Of a stretch of DNA of 64,000 bases, positions 35,501 through 49,220 are shown piece by piece (position 1 is the first letter of the stretch; every line of letters starts with the position of its first letter). A program made the translations under genes and the position numbers. The stretch lies in assembly GCA_023055355.1 (NCBI GenBank), contig JALJCS010000004.1:17638001-17702000 (forward strand). The letters are read 5' to 3'. The notes below the pieces were generated by a model. It worked only from the letters and a program-made list of their open reading frames with translations. It was not told where the DNA came from and did no database searches. Origin of the DNA: Agelaius tricolor (Eukaryota; Chordata; Aves; Passeriformes; Icteridae).

Positions 35501-38500
35501 CACCTGCGCTCTATTCTCCAGGCTGCAGGGCTGTATCAAGCAGATCCTAATTCATGTTGGGTGACTGAAGGCATTAACACCACAGTGGAAATCAACTGAG
35601 TAGAAAAAGAAGGTGGCAAAGAGTTATTTTTAATGCAAATGTTTTTCAGAGGCAGTGCCCAGAGACCTTTGTGCTTCACAGTTTCCCTCTGTATCAGAAG
35701 GCCATCATTTAGGTGGGAGGTGGCTTCCCCCAGATGTGCCCAAGGTTTTTTGAATAAAGGTCATGGAAAAAGAAAGGTTTTTAGCCAGAAGCAAAAGGTT
35801 AAAATTAATACCTTTACTGAAATATGGATCATCCACTGATGGGAAGGACAGATTTAAAGAAGAATCCAGCACTAGTTTGCATAACAGTTAAATGTTCCCT
35901 GTAACTGATTAAGCTCTTTAAAGGTATGGAGAATAAGAGTGTGCAATAAGTAAGTTTTAAATTCGCTAAGTGCTTCATAGGCAGAGAGTTGAAGTCTTTT
36001 GAAGCTGATATGAACAATAGATACATATAATTATGCTTTTATTGCTTCTTACTGATCTTTAACACTTTTGTAACTGTTGTCTGTATTTTGACTGTGTATT
36101 TTTCACTTTATCTATGGTAATGCTGGTTTCCAAGTGCTGTGGCTACCTGTCTTCTTTCCAGTGGACCTATATTTTTTTACTTTTCCCTAAAACCAATTAC
36201 AGCGTTCCTTCATTAGCTGCACAGAAGCTGTCAATGGATAGATGCCTGTGCTGCAAGCATTTTAGGGTAACTACTGTTATCTAGAATTACCATGACTACA
36301 ACAGGACACTGGGCAGTGTGGCCAAAGCCTAAGGGCTTCACAATTCTGAAAATAAAACTCTACTTTCTCTGTCTGCTCTCCTGAGATTTCATTGACTGAG
36401 AGCAAATCTGCAATATTGTGTCTGATTGCCAGTGCACGCAGGGCCAATCAGAGTCTGGAGTTAGAGGGAATGGATGTAAGACCTCTTAATGTTCACAGAA
36501 ATCTACAAAGAAGAAAAGAAAAACATTTGCAACGAATTCAAGGTAAACCCTGGACTGTGGGTTTGGAATGTTGGGTGGTTTAAGAGATTATTTAGAGTGC
36601 CTTCCTTTAAGTAACACCACTTGTGCTACCTTAATATTTGCAAGTATTAAGGTATTTGCTCTAAGGGCTGGTCACAAAGGTCCTTGGTGTCATCTGTTGC
36701 AGAGTAACAAACCAAATTGTATAAATACTCATTGAACTCCCATACAAAAAGAAAAGAGTTCAGTTAGTCCATCATGTCAAACTGCTGATGGTTTTTCTTA
36801 TTTCCTGTGGAATCTTTCAGTGGGAAAATGCCTTTCTCATGGTGTTTCAAGAATATTTGTTGTGGAGGGACAAACTTACCATGTGTGATTAGTTTTCTAC
36901 TCTCCCATTGTGTCCTTATTATCACTTGATGTTTACGTTTCAGTAATGCCCATACCCTCCATGCAAACTGAAGATGGCACTGCAACAGGAAAAAACAAGG
37001 ACCCAACCTTTGGCCTGAAAGATTGGTGAACCAGTTTTTTTTGCTTTTTTCCATCTTATAAAAAACCATTTTTTGGGAGCTCAATGACAAATGCAGGAGG
37101 GCAGACTGTTTCTAGACAAAGGTGCATTGTGCCTCAGCCATGGGACAGTCAAGGAAGGCCAGAATACAAGTATAACTAGAACTTCCTTAAGATCTACTGC
37201 CAATATACATGGCCAGGCATTGTAACAAGTATATAATGAGCACATACCTAGGAGAAGAGATAAACCAAGAGAGGTATTTAAATGCATGTGATTGTTTAGG
37301 TTCTTTTCCATGAAAACTATGAAATATGAAATTGGATTCTATTTTATGAAATTGGATTTCTATTTTAAAATAAGGCTGAGGTCAAAGGAATTATGCTGTT
37401 GCAGAACAGAAGGATGTGGTTCACAGGCAAAGGAAGAAATCGCTAGGAATGGAGTACTATAGAAATGAGAAAGAGAAAGATGAGCTATGTGTCTGAAATT
37501 CACCATGATCTTAGTCTCTCTTTAATTGATTACATGCCTTGCCATCTCATTTCTGGGGAAGCATACAAATGGATGTTTTCATATAACTAGTGCTGCTGCA
37601 TGAGAGGTTAAAACAGCCTTGCAGTTACAGCAATGAAAAGCACCATCATAATGCATCAAAGATGAGAGGAAGTGGTTTTCTGAGTGGACCCTGACCTAAA
37701 CATGAAGTTGATATCTTCCTTCAGCTTGCAGCACAGTGGAAAGAAGCAGGACTCCCTTTAACAGATATTGCAAGCTGGCAGTGGAAGGCTTACTTAAATA
37801 AGCAAGGAAGAGATTTGAGTGTAAAAAAAAAGTTAATCCAAAGTTTATTAAAAGAGTGGAGTGTTGCATCATTACATATCAAAATGTGTAAAGATAGAGA
37901 ACAACATGCTAGAGAACAAAGCAATGCTCAACTGGAAACTCTATTTGCAGTTCATGCACACTAGCTGCAACTTCACAGATATAATAATCCTGTGTCGTGA
38001 CTCAGATGCCAGATTTGAAAGTCTGAGGATCAAATTTGAGGTATTACTAATAAAATATTAGCACAAACTCTCACCCAGAGGTTTAAGAAAACTAAACTAA
38101 ACTACTTGCTGCCTAGGTAATTAATTTTCCCCATTTACAAAGGCCTCAGTTACTTTGGCAGAGTCTTTTTTCTCCAACTACTTAATTTCCTGCTGAAAAC
38201 ATCCTATAGCACCAAATCCCTTTCTCTATTAAGTCCTCTGAAGACTACTAAATGTATTTTATTTTTGTTTGGTTGGTTTTCTTTTTCTTTTCAGGCCTCA
38301 AGGCAAGGAGCTTTTCCCCAGACAGAGAACCACTAATGCGGGGCACATGTGCACATCTGCTGGTGGCTAAGGTTTCTAAACATGGCTGCTGTAAACTTCC
38401 CACTGCTCCTGATGTACCTTCATGATTTTCCTTTCCTAGAAGTGCATCCTGATCCAGCTCAGCAGCTTCTGAAAAATAAACAAGCTTTGGGTCTGGCTGT

Positions 38501-41500
38501 TGGTTCCTTTCAGCTGTATCTTTCTCTCTGCCAGATCTGGACAGAGGGCCTCTCCTACAGGGCGAGCTGGTGGGGAGAGGAGGAGGGCGTGAGAGAATGA
38601 GCTCTTTTCTCTTTTAGCCCCACAGAGGTAATTTTTTTTTGGCTGCATATTTACAGAGGTTTACAGAGTCTGAAATATTTTAATTTTTTTTTAACATTTC
38701 CTCTTCTTTGGATCATGCAACATATGTATATCATGTAAGTTCAGAATGCAAAGTCATATGAGCTGGGATTTTCAGGCACAGATAAGAAGACTTCAGACAA
38801 AGCATCCGTGCACAGCCTGGAGTAGCAGAAGCTTCCATCCAGTTGCTTTGGCTCAGATTAAATCTTTACAAAACAAACTTTGCAAACATGCATGCAACCA
38901 CAGCCTTACTACCAGTTTGGCTACAAATCTCTTCTATTCCCGGGAGCATTAGCAGAGGAAGTTTCCCTGGGACCAACCGACGAAGCAGTGCTGCAAAGCT
39001 AAGTGCAAGGAAAGCAGAGGTGGTAGGGTAGAAATACAGGGGTATGTCTCAACTTTGAAAAGAAAACAGACAATGAGGACCTCCAGGATTGCTACTTTTA
39101 AGAGAGCCTGGGAGAGCTGGATTTTGTTTAAAAACATGTGAAATTTTAAAAAGGGGTTTCTTTGGTTGGAGCCCCATTATGCCAGACCAGAAATGGCTGG
39201 GATGCCAGTTATTTTATGGCTGCCTGAGGCAAATCAGTTGCTGTATCGAATTTTACTATATCTATGCTAAGTGTAGTGGTGCCACAGCAGTTCAAGGGCT
39301 GTCCAACTTTTCATTGTATTCAGATTTCATCAGTGGAGCGGCAATAGGGAATACAGTGACTATATAGATATTTACTTAAATTTCAGCTTTCTTAGCATTA
39401 GCTTAGCTATAGAACTGACACACAAAAAAACCCAGACCCAAGCAGTGGAGCCATGTGTTAAAAGCATGTGATTTATTTATGTCACTGAAACTATCAAGAG
39501 AATTGGGACAGAGAGGTTAAAAAGTCCAGGCTGGTGTTTCTTAAAAAGCCAGGGACACAGGAACATCCATCCCTATTTCAAGATAAAGGGGTAAAGGCTG
39601 CCTGGAGGAGAAAGGTTCTTTTCAAGTTGCTGACATGTTAGATGATGCTGTGCTGCAGGGACGTAACTGTAACATAGTGACTTCTCCATGGATATTTACT
39701 CTGACTTCAACTCAGTGAGGCTGTTACTGTCGTTGTCTCCATTAAGTGTGAGCCTGGGGGCATTTTAATGCTGCCAGCCTGTGCAATTGTACTGAAGTTT
39801 CCCCTGCTAATACTGCTTGGTTTTGGTAAAAGTCTCAGCCCAATCAGTAATGTTATTATAGGGTCTTTACAGATCTAGCTTTTTAAAAAAAAGTCACAGT
39901 TTTAACCCGTATGGCTACTTGGAATTCAATCAAACTCCATGTGAAATGTTAAAAAATTTCAGGAAAAGAGAAGCAGTACAACATCACAAATGCTTTTCAA
40001 ATGCTTTTCAAACCCCACAGTTATTCTGGGCATGACTCATGATTTCTGTATGTCTGGTTAGCTATAGCTCATCTTTATTTACTGCTTTCTCTAATCCGTG
40101 TATGTACACTGGGATACATCTGGGCCATCTGGCTAACATCATGGTGTAAAGAGTACCCACAACTATGTAATTTTGTGGGTCTGTGCTCCTTAGTGTGCTC
40201 CCTAGACTCTGTGGGCTCAGCATTTTGCATGGACATCCAGAGCACCTCACAAGGGCCAAAATAAAAATAAGGACTATGATATTTCCCACTAATGCATTGT
40301 CTTGCAGTGAACATCTGGGATAGAATGGATTTGTGTGCACCTGGTTGCACTTGTGCAGCCCAGGGGCCATTTTTTCAAAATCTCCATGGCATCAGGGAGA
40401 CTCTTATTTCCTTGCCTGTCAGTATTCTCCCCCCCGACCCAGGCTCAGTATCTTCCCTGGGGCAAGAGCTCTCTGGTGGCTTTCTCCTCCCCACCACAGT
40501 AGTTCATGTGGCAAGTAAACTTGGCTGACACTTCAGTGGCCAACGTGTCTGTAAAAACGCAGTCACTCCTTCTGGGGCAGCTGCACCAGGAAGGCAGCTG
40601 AAGAATGGGAATCAGGCACTAACTTCATCCTGCCTGCACACCATTGTGGTGCTAGTCTATTCTTCTCTTATGTAGAGTGCAAAGCACTTCAGTTTCCCCT
40701 GGGTAAAATGTCGCTACTTAAACATTAGCTATAGTCTCCTGGAAGCTTTTTCTGGAAAACAAAAGAAGCTCCTTTATAAACACTAGCATCTGCTGATCCC
40801 AGGAGTCAGGTCCATCTTCAGAGCAGATACTGCCCCCAGTCCCAAGAGCAGAGGGATAAGTGTCCCACAGCAGCTGGGTGTGAGGACCACACCATGCTGT
40901 CCCACACTGTGCTGAGGATGGGGTCTTCCATTGAAATGCCTGATATTCCAAGAAGAAGCGAGGCAAAAATAAAGCTGCATGCTCTGTGCCATGTTTCACG
41001 CTGCAGCCTGCCTTGGCTGCTACTCGTGCTGGCTGTGAACACATGCAGTGGGCATGGACTGGGCTGTGTAACAATGATAAAAGCAGAGGTAGCTCCTGGA
41101 TCTTTGGGTGACATCAGACTCAGGTGTAGGAGCCACAGCAGGGCAAGATGTCTGCTTTTCTGGGACTGGAGAAGAAAATTGCTTAGGATTGCAAACTGTG
41201 TTTTCAGAGGGAGTCAAGCTACAATGTAAGTGTGTCAATAAAGTATTGCAAGGCTAGGTTCAAGTCTATCTAATTATTAAAGAAGACAATTTCTCTTGAT
41301 GATTAAGTACCTTAACAGATAGTCATGTGCTTTGGGGATACTTTGGTGTGGGTTCCAGAAATAAAGGTGTAATTTCACTAGACAGGCAATGGAAAGAGGC
41401 AGAGAGCTCTGAAGACCTCTAGTGTGTATTGAGATCAGGAAGAGATATGAAGAGCTCTTACCCTTTGGATCTAGGCTGAATGAGGAGAGAGTGGGTTCCC

Positions 41501-44500
41501 TCATGCCTACAACAGCAGCCCCTAGGTGCATTGAACAAAGCAGTTTGTGGCAGAGCCCCAGTGTCTTCAGCATCCAGTATTTTCTGCTCCAAAGAGGCAA
41601 TAATCTGACATAGGCATTAACCAGGTATGTGTTATTTATTTTCTACAAGTCCCTCAGCATTCGTTTTTCTGTCCTTAATAAAGAATTATGCTTTAATTTC
41701 TGACTCTGAGTACAGATTATTACTTGGTGGGGTGTTTTTTTTCTCTAATGTCCCTTGTGATTCCTGCTGAGGAAAGTTTTTGCTTTGGAGGCACGTAATT
41801 GTGCATTGCAAAGCCCAGTTGTCCTAAGAAGACACACAGATCAGCCACCTGGCTCAGTAGAAACATCAAGAATAAAAGTAAGATGTGTCTTGGGACTTAT
41901 GAGAGCCGGAGAGAGGCCAATTGCAGACAGAGGAACTGTGTGAACATGAACATCAACACACGTTCTTATTTTATTTTTTTCTTTCTTCAGTTGGTTTTAA
42001 GGAAATAGGGGCTGAGGCTTCAAAATACAACAGAAGATGCACTTTGTTCTGAAGTAGAAGGGTCTTGAGAATAACTGAGTAGGTTGAATGTATTATGAAG
42101 TGCTAAGTTTCTTTTTGTTTACTGTATTTCAGGGAGCTATTAGAAAGAACAAAATATGCAATTTCAAGCAAGACAAAAGTTGAAAAAAAAGCTGTTTACA
42201 AATTCAGATGGTCTGGGCAGAAAGGATTGGACAGGGCATTTTGAAGAGAGAAGGAGTGAAAGATTTACAAAGTTTCAAAGACAGGAAAAAAATTTCAAGG
42301 TTTCTGGAAAAACACAAGTTTGGCACTGCATAACAGAGGGCTTTCGAGTCATATTTCTCTGAAGGAGGCAGAAAGCCATCCACTGGAAAGCTATTCCTGG
42401 ATGTTGGGTCCCCTGTGTGTCCTGGAAAACATGACCTTGTTTATTCATGTAAAGAGAGTGATTTTTTAGTGCCTGAAAAATCCTGTGTCCTTTCACCAAT
42501 TATTCTTTTTTATTGAAATAAACTCTAAACCTCCAAATGCTGAACTAGTCAGAAAAGTCAAGGAAAGTAACATTGATGTTTCACAGTTATCATACTGCAC
42601 TTAAGAGGGGAAAAAAACCCCCTAGAATTATTGAATGTATAAAAGCATGTGCAGCATATTGGACACCCCCTCTCCCTCTCTGCATATTTGGATGCTGATG
42701 TCCTGTGCCAATGTGGTGTGCAGATCCTGCCACAACCATGACCTGAGTCCAGGCTGCCAGTTTTGCTGTGACAAGGCAAAGTTAACTAAGACATACATGC
42801 TGTGCAATGAGGATATTTTGGCTGAGGTGTGCTGACAGAGGAGGCAGTCACTGGTTACACCAGTTTGCTACTTCTCTCTGTTCTCCTGGGAAATTTGAAA
42901 ACCAAATTTCCCTACTTACATTACTGCTCAAATTGCACCATTTCCCAAGGCAGGGTTTATCCGTGCGTGCCTGGCTGGCTGCTGGCAATGGTTTGCTCAA
43001 TCGTTGCTGACTTGGATAATTCCAGCCTTGGGTCAGGGAAATCAGTTCACAACCATGTTCAAACAGTTCATACCTTTTTCCAGACCTTACTGTCTCCCTG
43101 TTAGCCTCAGCAGCCTAACACGTTAAGAAAGACCTTGGTTTTAATAATTCCATTTTAAATTCAGGTTCACTTTAGCATCTGGTACCATTTCTTGATGGCA
43201 GATCTTCTCTCATTTAGGCAAGAGAAAATTTGTGAGTCTCTAGTTCCACATAAAGAAGAATGCATTAACTTGACTGCTCTGGATACACTTTTTTTCCTAA
43301 AACTCTATTCTGCTTTCTTCATATCCACGTACTTCCATGTTATTCTATTTTATTTGCTATTTCCTTTACTCACTTTAACTTTCTCTGTCATGCAGTCCCA
43401 TTTGAGAGGTTTTCTTCTGCAGGACTGCTGTAATGCAGCCAGGATTCTTGTGCAGGTTCCATTAATGTATATTTTAAAATGTCCATCTGAGACATGAAAT
43501 GCTGCATTTAGTTTTCATGACATCTAAGAAGGGAGAAAACATCACGAGGCAGAACAATGGTAGATGCACTAACTCATGGCAGAGATAAGATATATAAAGT
43601 GTTTGATACTGCTGATCCTTAGTGCTTGAGCCTGTGTTTTGGTCTCTGTAGGAAGGATGAGGAAAGGTGGGATAAAAAAAGTCATTACTTTAAAACAATT
43701 GCAAACCATTTTCAGAAAGGCATAGCAAAAAACATCAGCTTGTGGAAATCTGTGCTACATTGTATTTTTTTGAAAGCCATCCAATGATGATGATGGAAGG
43801 TACTGATATTTACCACTTAAACTGGAATCAGTTTAAAAGAAACCAAACAAAATTGAATGATCCACTTTTTAAAGATGTTGAATGTTTTGTGCCACAAGAT
43901 CTGTGTGAGGTTTTTGCCTGTTGGAAGCCTTTGTGAGAATTTCTCATTCTTGGATCTTTGACTGAGAGTTTAATGCAGAAAATTGCTTCCTCCTACACAC
44001 TAATAAAAACACAGTAAGGATTTTACAAAGGAAAATGAATGTTGCTCACAACAGAGAGCTCGACTGTCCAGTTCTCTTCAGTTTATGCAGTTGTCCAGAC
44101 TGCTGCAAAAATGATGTACCATTGTTCTTACTGGCCTTGATGTATGCAAGCTCAGCACTAGTGAACTTAGCATGCAGTGATCCAGAATAATATGAGAGGA
44201 GTGTGCAGGTATTTTCTGGTTTGTAAACAAGGCTGGTAGTTTAGTCTTCACATGGTGTCTAGACAGCAGCAATTAGTAGTAATTAGTAAGTACATCTGCT
44301 GTCTGCTTAGTCCACTGCAGCTCACGTGCTGTGGAAGTAAGGGATCAGAGAGTCTTACTGCAACATCAATTCCCAATAAAATAGGGTCTTGCATTAGATT
44401 CCCTTATGTTGAGTGCCTGCTTTGCTCCGATGATCTGGTTTAGAGTTTTTGGGGTGCTTGTTTCCCTACTCAGGAGCCAGCTTGCCAGATGAAAATGACG

Positions 44501-44526
44501 GACTAATAGTAAACACTTAACTTTAT

Positions 44527-44563
44527 AGTAATAATAATAAACAAAAAACAAAACAAAACAAAA
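44527..44563. repeat. A-rich (ATA)n/(CAAAA)n simple repeat
   Basis: A short run of ATA triplets passes into several CAAAA units. It is a compound low-complexity tract with no sign of a retroposed body next to it. Confidence 0.85.
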
Positions 44564-46202
44564 GTCTTGAACTGGATCCCTGTCATAAAATTCTGCTTCT
44601 AGGTAAGACTCAATTCAATAGGTCAGAGCTTCACAAAGCATACTCCAAGCTACTAATTCATGCCTCTGCTAGGTATTTGAATCTGGCTTTTACTGGGCTT
44701 GACTTATTAGAAGGCAGCTTTTGTCATGCCTTCTTACCACCATGTAGGTGCTAACTGTGCCCCTGCCTTGTCTCAAGGCAGAAGGAAGGTGGCAATATTG
44801 CAATAGGCTCTGTGTCAGAAACAGCTATTAAACACTCTCTGCTATGGCTATTGTAGTTTCCCTGACACCTGAGAACAGCCCAATGTGTGACTCTCCAAGT
44901 GGAAAACCACTGCTAAACAGTTGAGAAAATGCTGTTGTCTACTGTTCATGTGAAGAGAGGAGTGTAAACAGAAATTATTGTTGGTTGGGTTGATTGGTTT
45001 TTTCCACTATTTGCTTTCAGGTGTCGGTGTGCCACACAGGCACTGCTGCTGGTGGCTCACATACTTCTGATAGCATCTATTTGTAATATGGCTGCTGCCA
45101 ACTACACCAAGTAGTTGCAAGATTAAATCAGCCTTAGTCACAAAGCCTGTCTTCTGTGCCACATATGGTGAGCAGCACCACAACGGTGGAAGAGGGGTGG
45201 CCAAGAGCCTCAGAAACCTCCTGCATTTTTCTTTGACACACCTATCTCTTCATTTCTCTCCCCTAAGACAAGAGCTTGTGCTTCAGGGAGCTCCTACAAT
45301 ACCTACCTCTTGTCAGCCCTAGCAAGTAATGTTTCTTTTGTGTATAAGAGGGGGAAGAGCTGAGAGTATTTTAAAACCCAATAATTTTATGGTCAGTAAC
45401 TATATTCATTCACAAAAAAAACCAGGACTCTCTAATAGGGAAAGCACCTTGTTTGCTAGGCTACACAATGTGGTTTCTCAGGCTTTCCTAATAAATCCAA
45501 TATGAGGAAGAGCAGAGTATGGCTGTCCCGGGATTTGCCCAAGATTGATGCCTTGGATATACTGTAGGATGAGGAGATGTAGCTGCCATATCACAGACTT
45601 TGTCTCTCTGTGTTCCTGACACATTGCAGCTCTTTGATGATGAGCATTTAGTGGAATTTTAGCAAAGACTTCTGCTAGCTCTGTCCTCTCTCTGACAAAT
45701 TACTGTGACCTAAGAAATGTTTGCAGGGTTTAGGAAAGTGATTCCTCTTGAACCAAGGACTGAGTGTCTCATTGCAGGAAACGTCATCTCATTAGCAGAT
45801 TTCTCTGGAAAACCTAGAAAGCTGTAGTGCTAAGTATAAGACCGCTTTTTGAAAGCAGACAGAGGAACAAGAAAAAGAAGACTGGGTGAGACTTTGCCAA
45901 ACAATAAAGCTCTGGTTTGTTGCTGATGTTTGGGTCAGTCAGTCTAATGGGCCTTAGGGAGTATGTTTCTGAACCAGCTGCAGTCCATAATGTAAATCAA
46001 TATTTTAACATCACAGTTAAAGGACCTATATTGCATTAATTCTGCAACAAATATCAGATCCAAATTGTTATATACCTTTGGGGATTCCCAAACTGTCCAG
46101 AATGGATTTTCTGTTCTTCAGATAAACATCAAGCCAAATCTGTGACTGTTTTGTTGCTCTTATAAGAAGAGAGCTTACCCACAATAGATTGATGAATCCC
46201 AT

Positions 46203-46270
46203 TAAAAGAAAAAACAAAACAAAACAAAATAAAACCCCCCCCAAAAAAAACCAAAAAAAACCCCCACACC
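46203..46270. repeat. A/C-only low-complexity tract
   Basis: Several CAAAA units are followed by alternating runs of C and A (runs of 8 C, 8 A, 2 C, 8 A and 5 C). Apart from a few bases the strand is only A and C over about 65 bases. It is likely unstable in length. Confidence 0.9.
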
Positions 46271-47287
46271 AGATTTTTGTATTGTATACAAGCTGCGGTT
46301 TCCTAACTGATTTCGTGACTAGGCTAATTCAGGTTGTAGAGCAGTAATGCAGTCTCAAACTGAGACATGGGTCATGTGAAGCTGTCAAAGTTTCCCAGTC
46401 TGACAGAGATTAAAACCCACTCACTCTGATCTTTGTCACAATATGATTATCTAAAGACATTTTTGCATCCCAGAGTATTACCAGAAAGTGAAAACCTCTG
46501 AAGGATAAATGAATATATTTCCCCAGTCAAGGAGGAAGAGACAGTCTTCAGAAGCATGTTCTCTGGGCTTTATACTTTTTCTCTGGTTTATATGTACAGG
46601 GATCTGAAGTGAAAAAAGTACTGTGTGATGAAGCTAAGTTTATTTTCATTTACTTGCTGAACATGAGAAAAGCTTGTATTTTTAAGGCTGACAAAGCTAT
46701 GTGAGATGAACTTCCAATATAAAATGGGAATTTTACTTAAATAAAAGTCAATTTTACCCAAGCCTTAATAGTTCAGATGCAAAAAACCCTTGGATCATCA
46801 ATACCGTTTAAAGAAGTGAGCACTACAGAGAAGTACTTGATCTAAACTAATGACTGTAAGTTTTTACCAGCTACTGCTCAGAAAATTTCTATAAAACCCC
46901 TAAGTTTTATAGAACTCCACAAAATTACTTGTTCAAGTGGTAAACATAAACAAACTTTTTGAAATTAAAAGGAAAAGGGCATTCTTCAACATTTTGTCCA
47001 ATACTACAGTAGCACTGGAGACACAAGCATCTACAGGCTGGAAAATACACAGAGTGAGAGCATTATTTTGAGATGTGTGAAATGTTCTGTATAATTATTT
47101 TAATATTCATCACTGTCTTTGTGGCTAATGAGGGATGATGACTCCCAATATCTCATTAAATTTAACTTTACTAGAGAATTTTGGTTTAAACACAATTTGG
47201 CAGATTCCCCATTTTCTTACCATCCTATTCTCCTTTTTTTCAAAGACATTATTTATCTACTCAAAGGCCTCTAACTCCTTCTGTGGG

Positions 47288-47317
47288 ACTGGCATACTTG
47301 TAACTGGCATACTTGTA
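47288..47317. repeat. 15-bp perfect tandem duplication
   Basis: ACTGGCATACTTGTA occurs twice back to back. It is a minor local duplication in intergenic DNA. Confidence 0.95.
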
Positions 47318-49197
47318 ACCTCTGCTAAGCAGATGAAAGCATTTCTATCATTCTTCCTTGATACTTGAAGAAAGTTAATTCCACTTCTGCTTTTTTTTTT
47401 TCCCTTGCTCTAAATAGTGGGGATGCAGTTCTTTGCTTCTCCTGATCTGGTCAATTTGGAGACAGCTGAAGCTGTGGACACAATGCTTTGATGCAGAGCT
47501 ACAGTGGATGAAAATACACTGCCTTTGTCTCGGTCAATAGACACGTAATGATTTTAGCTGTTAACAAGACAAGCTTTGCTCTGGTGTCCCGCAGAGAGGT
47601 ATTCTTGGGGCTCCTTTATGGGCAGATGTGGATGATAATTCTTCATTCTGTATACTTGTGTTCTACTTTTCCTTCCAAGAAGAATTGACCCCACATTGGC
47701 CTTATCATCTGCAGTCCAGTACTCTTCTCTCCCATCACATTTTCTGTCCCATGTTTTAGATTCTTGACATGATGCAAAATAAGCGACTGGTCCAAAAGCT
47801 GCTTTGTGGCTTCCATCCATGTGAGGACCAGCCATGGGCTGAGGCTTGCAGCTCATCAGATGCAGGTGTAGCTGGAGGTGGTATTCCCTTCCCCTAGTGG
47901 CCATTGCATGGCCAAAGCCACCCCATGTCCTGAGTGGCTTTAAGTGGTCACAGCTGCTTTTGCAAAGAATTTTTGTCTTCTTATAGTTGATAAAAAAATC
48001 TCTGTCTGTTAATGAGAAACTTAGGTTTTCTCTGTACTCCTTTCATTGTTTAGCTTTATGAGGCTGTTCTTTGTTGGACTCAGGGGGTTCTGAATCTTAT
48101 CATTCCATAAAAGAGCAGTAACTGTTTTTACAGCATGTATAAGTTAGCACTTCAATGTGCAGACACTGAAGTTTGTAGTATCTATAAATTTGTTTCCCAT
48201 GAGCATCACTGTTGCTGCAAGGCTGAAAAGGGAGATGTATAGCAACATTAATTTCTTGATAAGGCCCCACTTATGGGCTCTGAAATATTAAGATAGTGAA
48301 GGTTGGTATTTGATTTATACCACCCGACATCACAGTTCATATGGCTCCAGAAGAAGTAAGGACAATGGTTTTCTATTTTTAGAAAGTTGGGATAAAAATC
48401 CCTATGTGCATAGATATTCCAAGGCCAATCCTACCCTCAAATTTGATGTACATAGCAGAAAAACAGCCCCACATGATCTGGGGCTAGCTTAAAGGGGTGG
48501 TGATCTGATGCCAGTTCACAGTTCCTATTTAGCAGTCCTAGAAAATTTAGGAAGAGATTCCTAGAAATCTGGAATTGCTACAGTTCAGATTGCTTGAGAA
48601 GATTAAGTCCTTATCTGACATCAAGGAGGATCACCTGCTGTAAGGAGGCTGTAAACTGTTACAACTGCACTGTCCTCTTGGTCTGGTCTCTGATTGTGCA
48701 GCTGTTTTTTAAAATGTAGATGCTGCAAAAGTCTGGGATCCAGACTTTTTTCATGGGTTCAGGATTGATTGCTTCATTTATAAAAGAAAGTAAATAGAAC
48801 AAAAAAATTAGTATCCCTCTTGAGGCAAGGGGGAACCCCCAAATATTCCTATCCATCCATGGAAACACTCTGTTTTATGACTTCTTGCTTTCTCAGTTAC
48901 TTACCCATCCCAGCACCTCCTCCAGCCCAAAGTGATGCACAAGGAATAGGACAAGGGAGTAATATACTGTTGTTGCTGCATGCTCTGATTCCAAGTGTCT
49001 TATCAAATTATTTCTCCTGTGTGACCTGTGTATTAGGGAGATCACAGCCCCCTGCTGTGCCCTTTTCTCAGGTCCATTACAATGAAAGTGGGAAACAGTG
49101 CCTCTTGACTAGTCCCCTGTCCACTTAATCTTTTCATTGCCCCCTATTAAGCTGAAATTAAAAATCTAATTAGTTTTATCTTGTTCTTCCCTGCCCA

Positions 49198-49220
49198 CCC
49201 CCCCCCCCCCCCCCCCCCCC
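49198..49220. repeat. Poly-C tract of 23 bases
   Basis: An uninterrupted run of 23 C (poly-G on the minus strand) lies in otherwise AT-rich DNA. Such tracts are unstable, form G-quadruplexes on the G strand and are a common sequencing-length error. Confidence 0.97.

Noticed and set aside
40718..41238. Cluster of overlapping frames around 41 kb
   Set aside because: Frames of similar length on both strands and in several phases over the same bases are the mark of random open frames, not a gene.
47554..47904. 116-codon minus-strand frame
   Set aside because: No homology that I recognise and no supporting signals.
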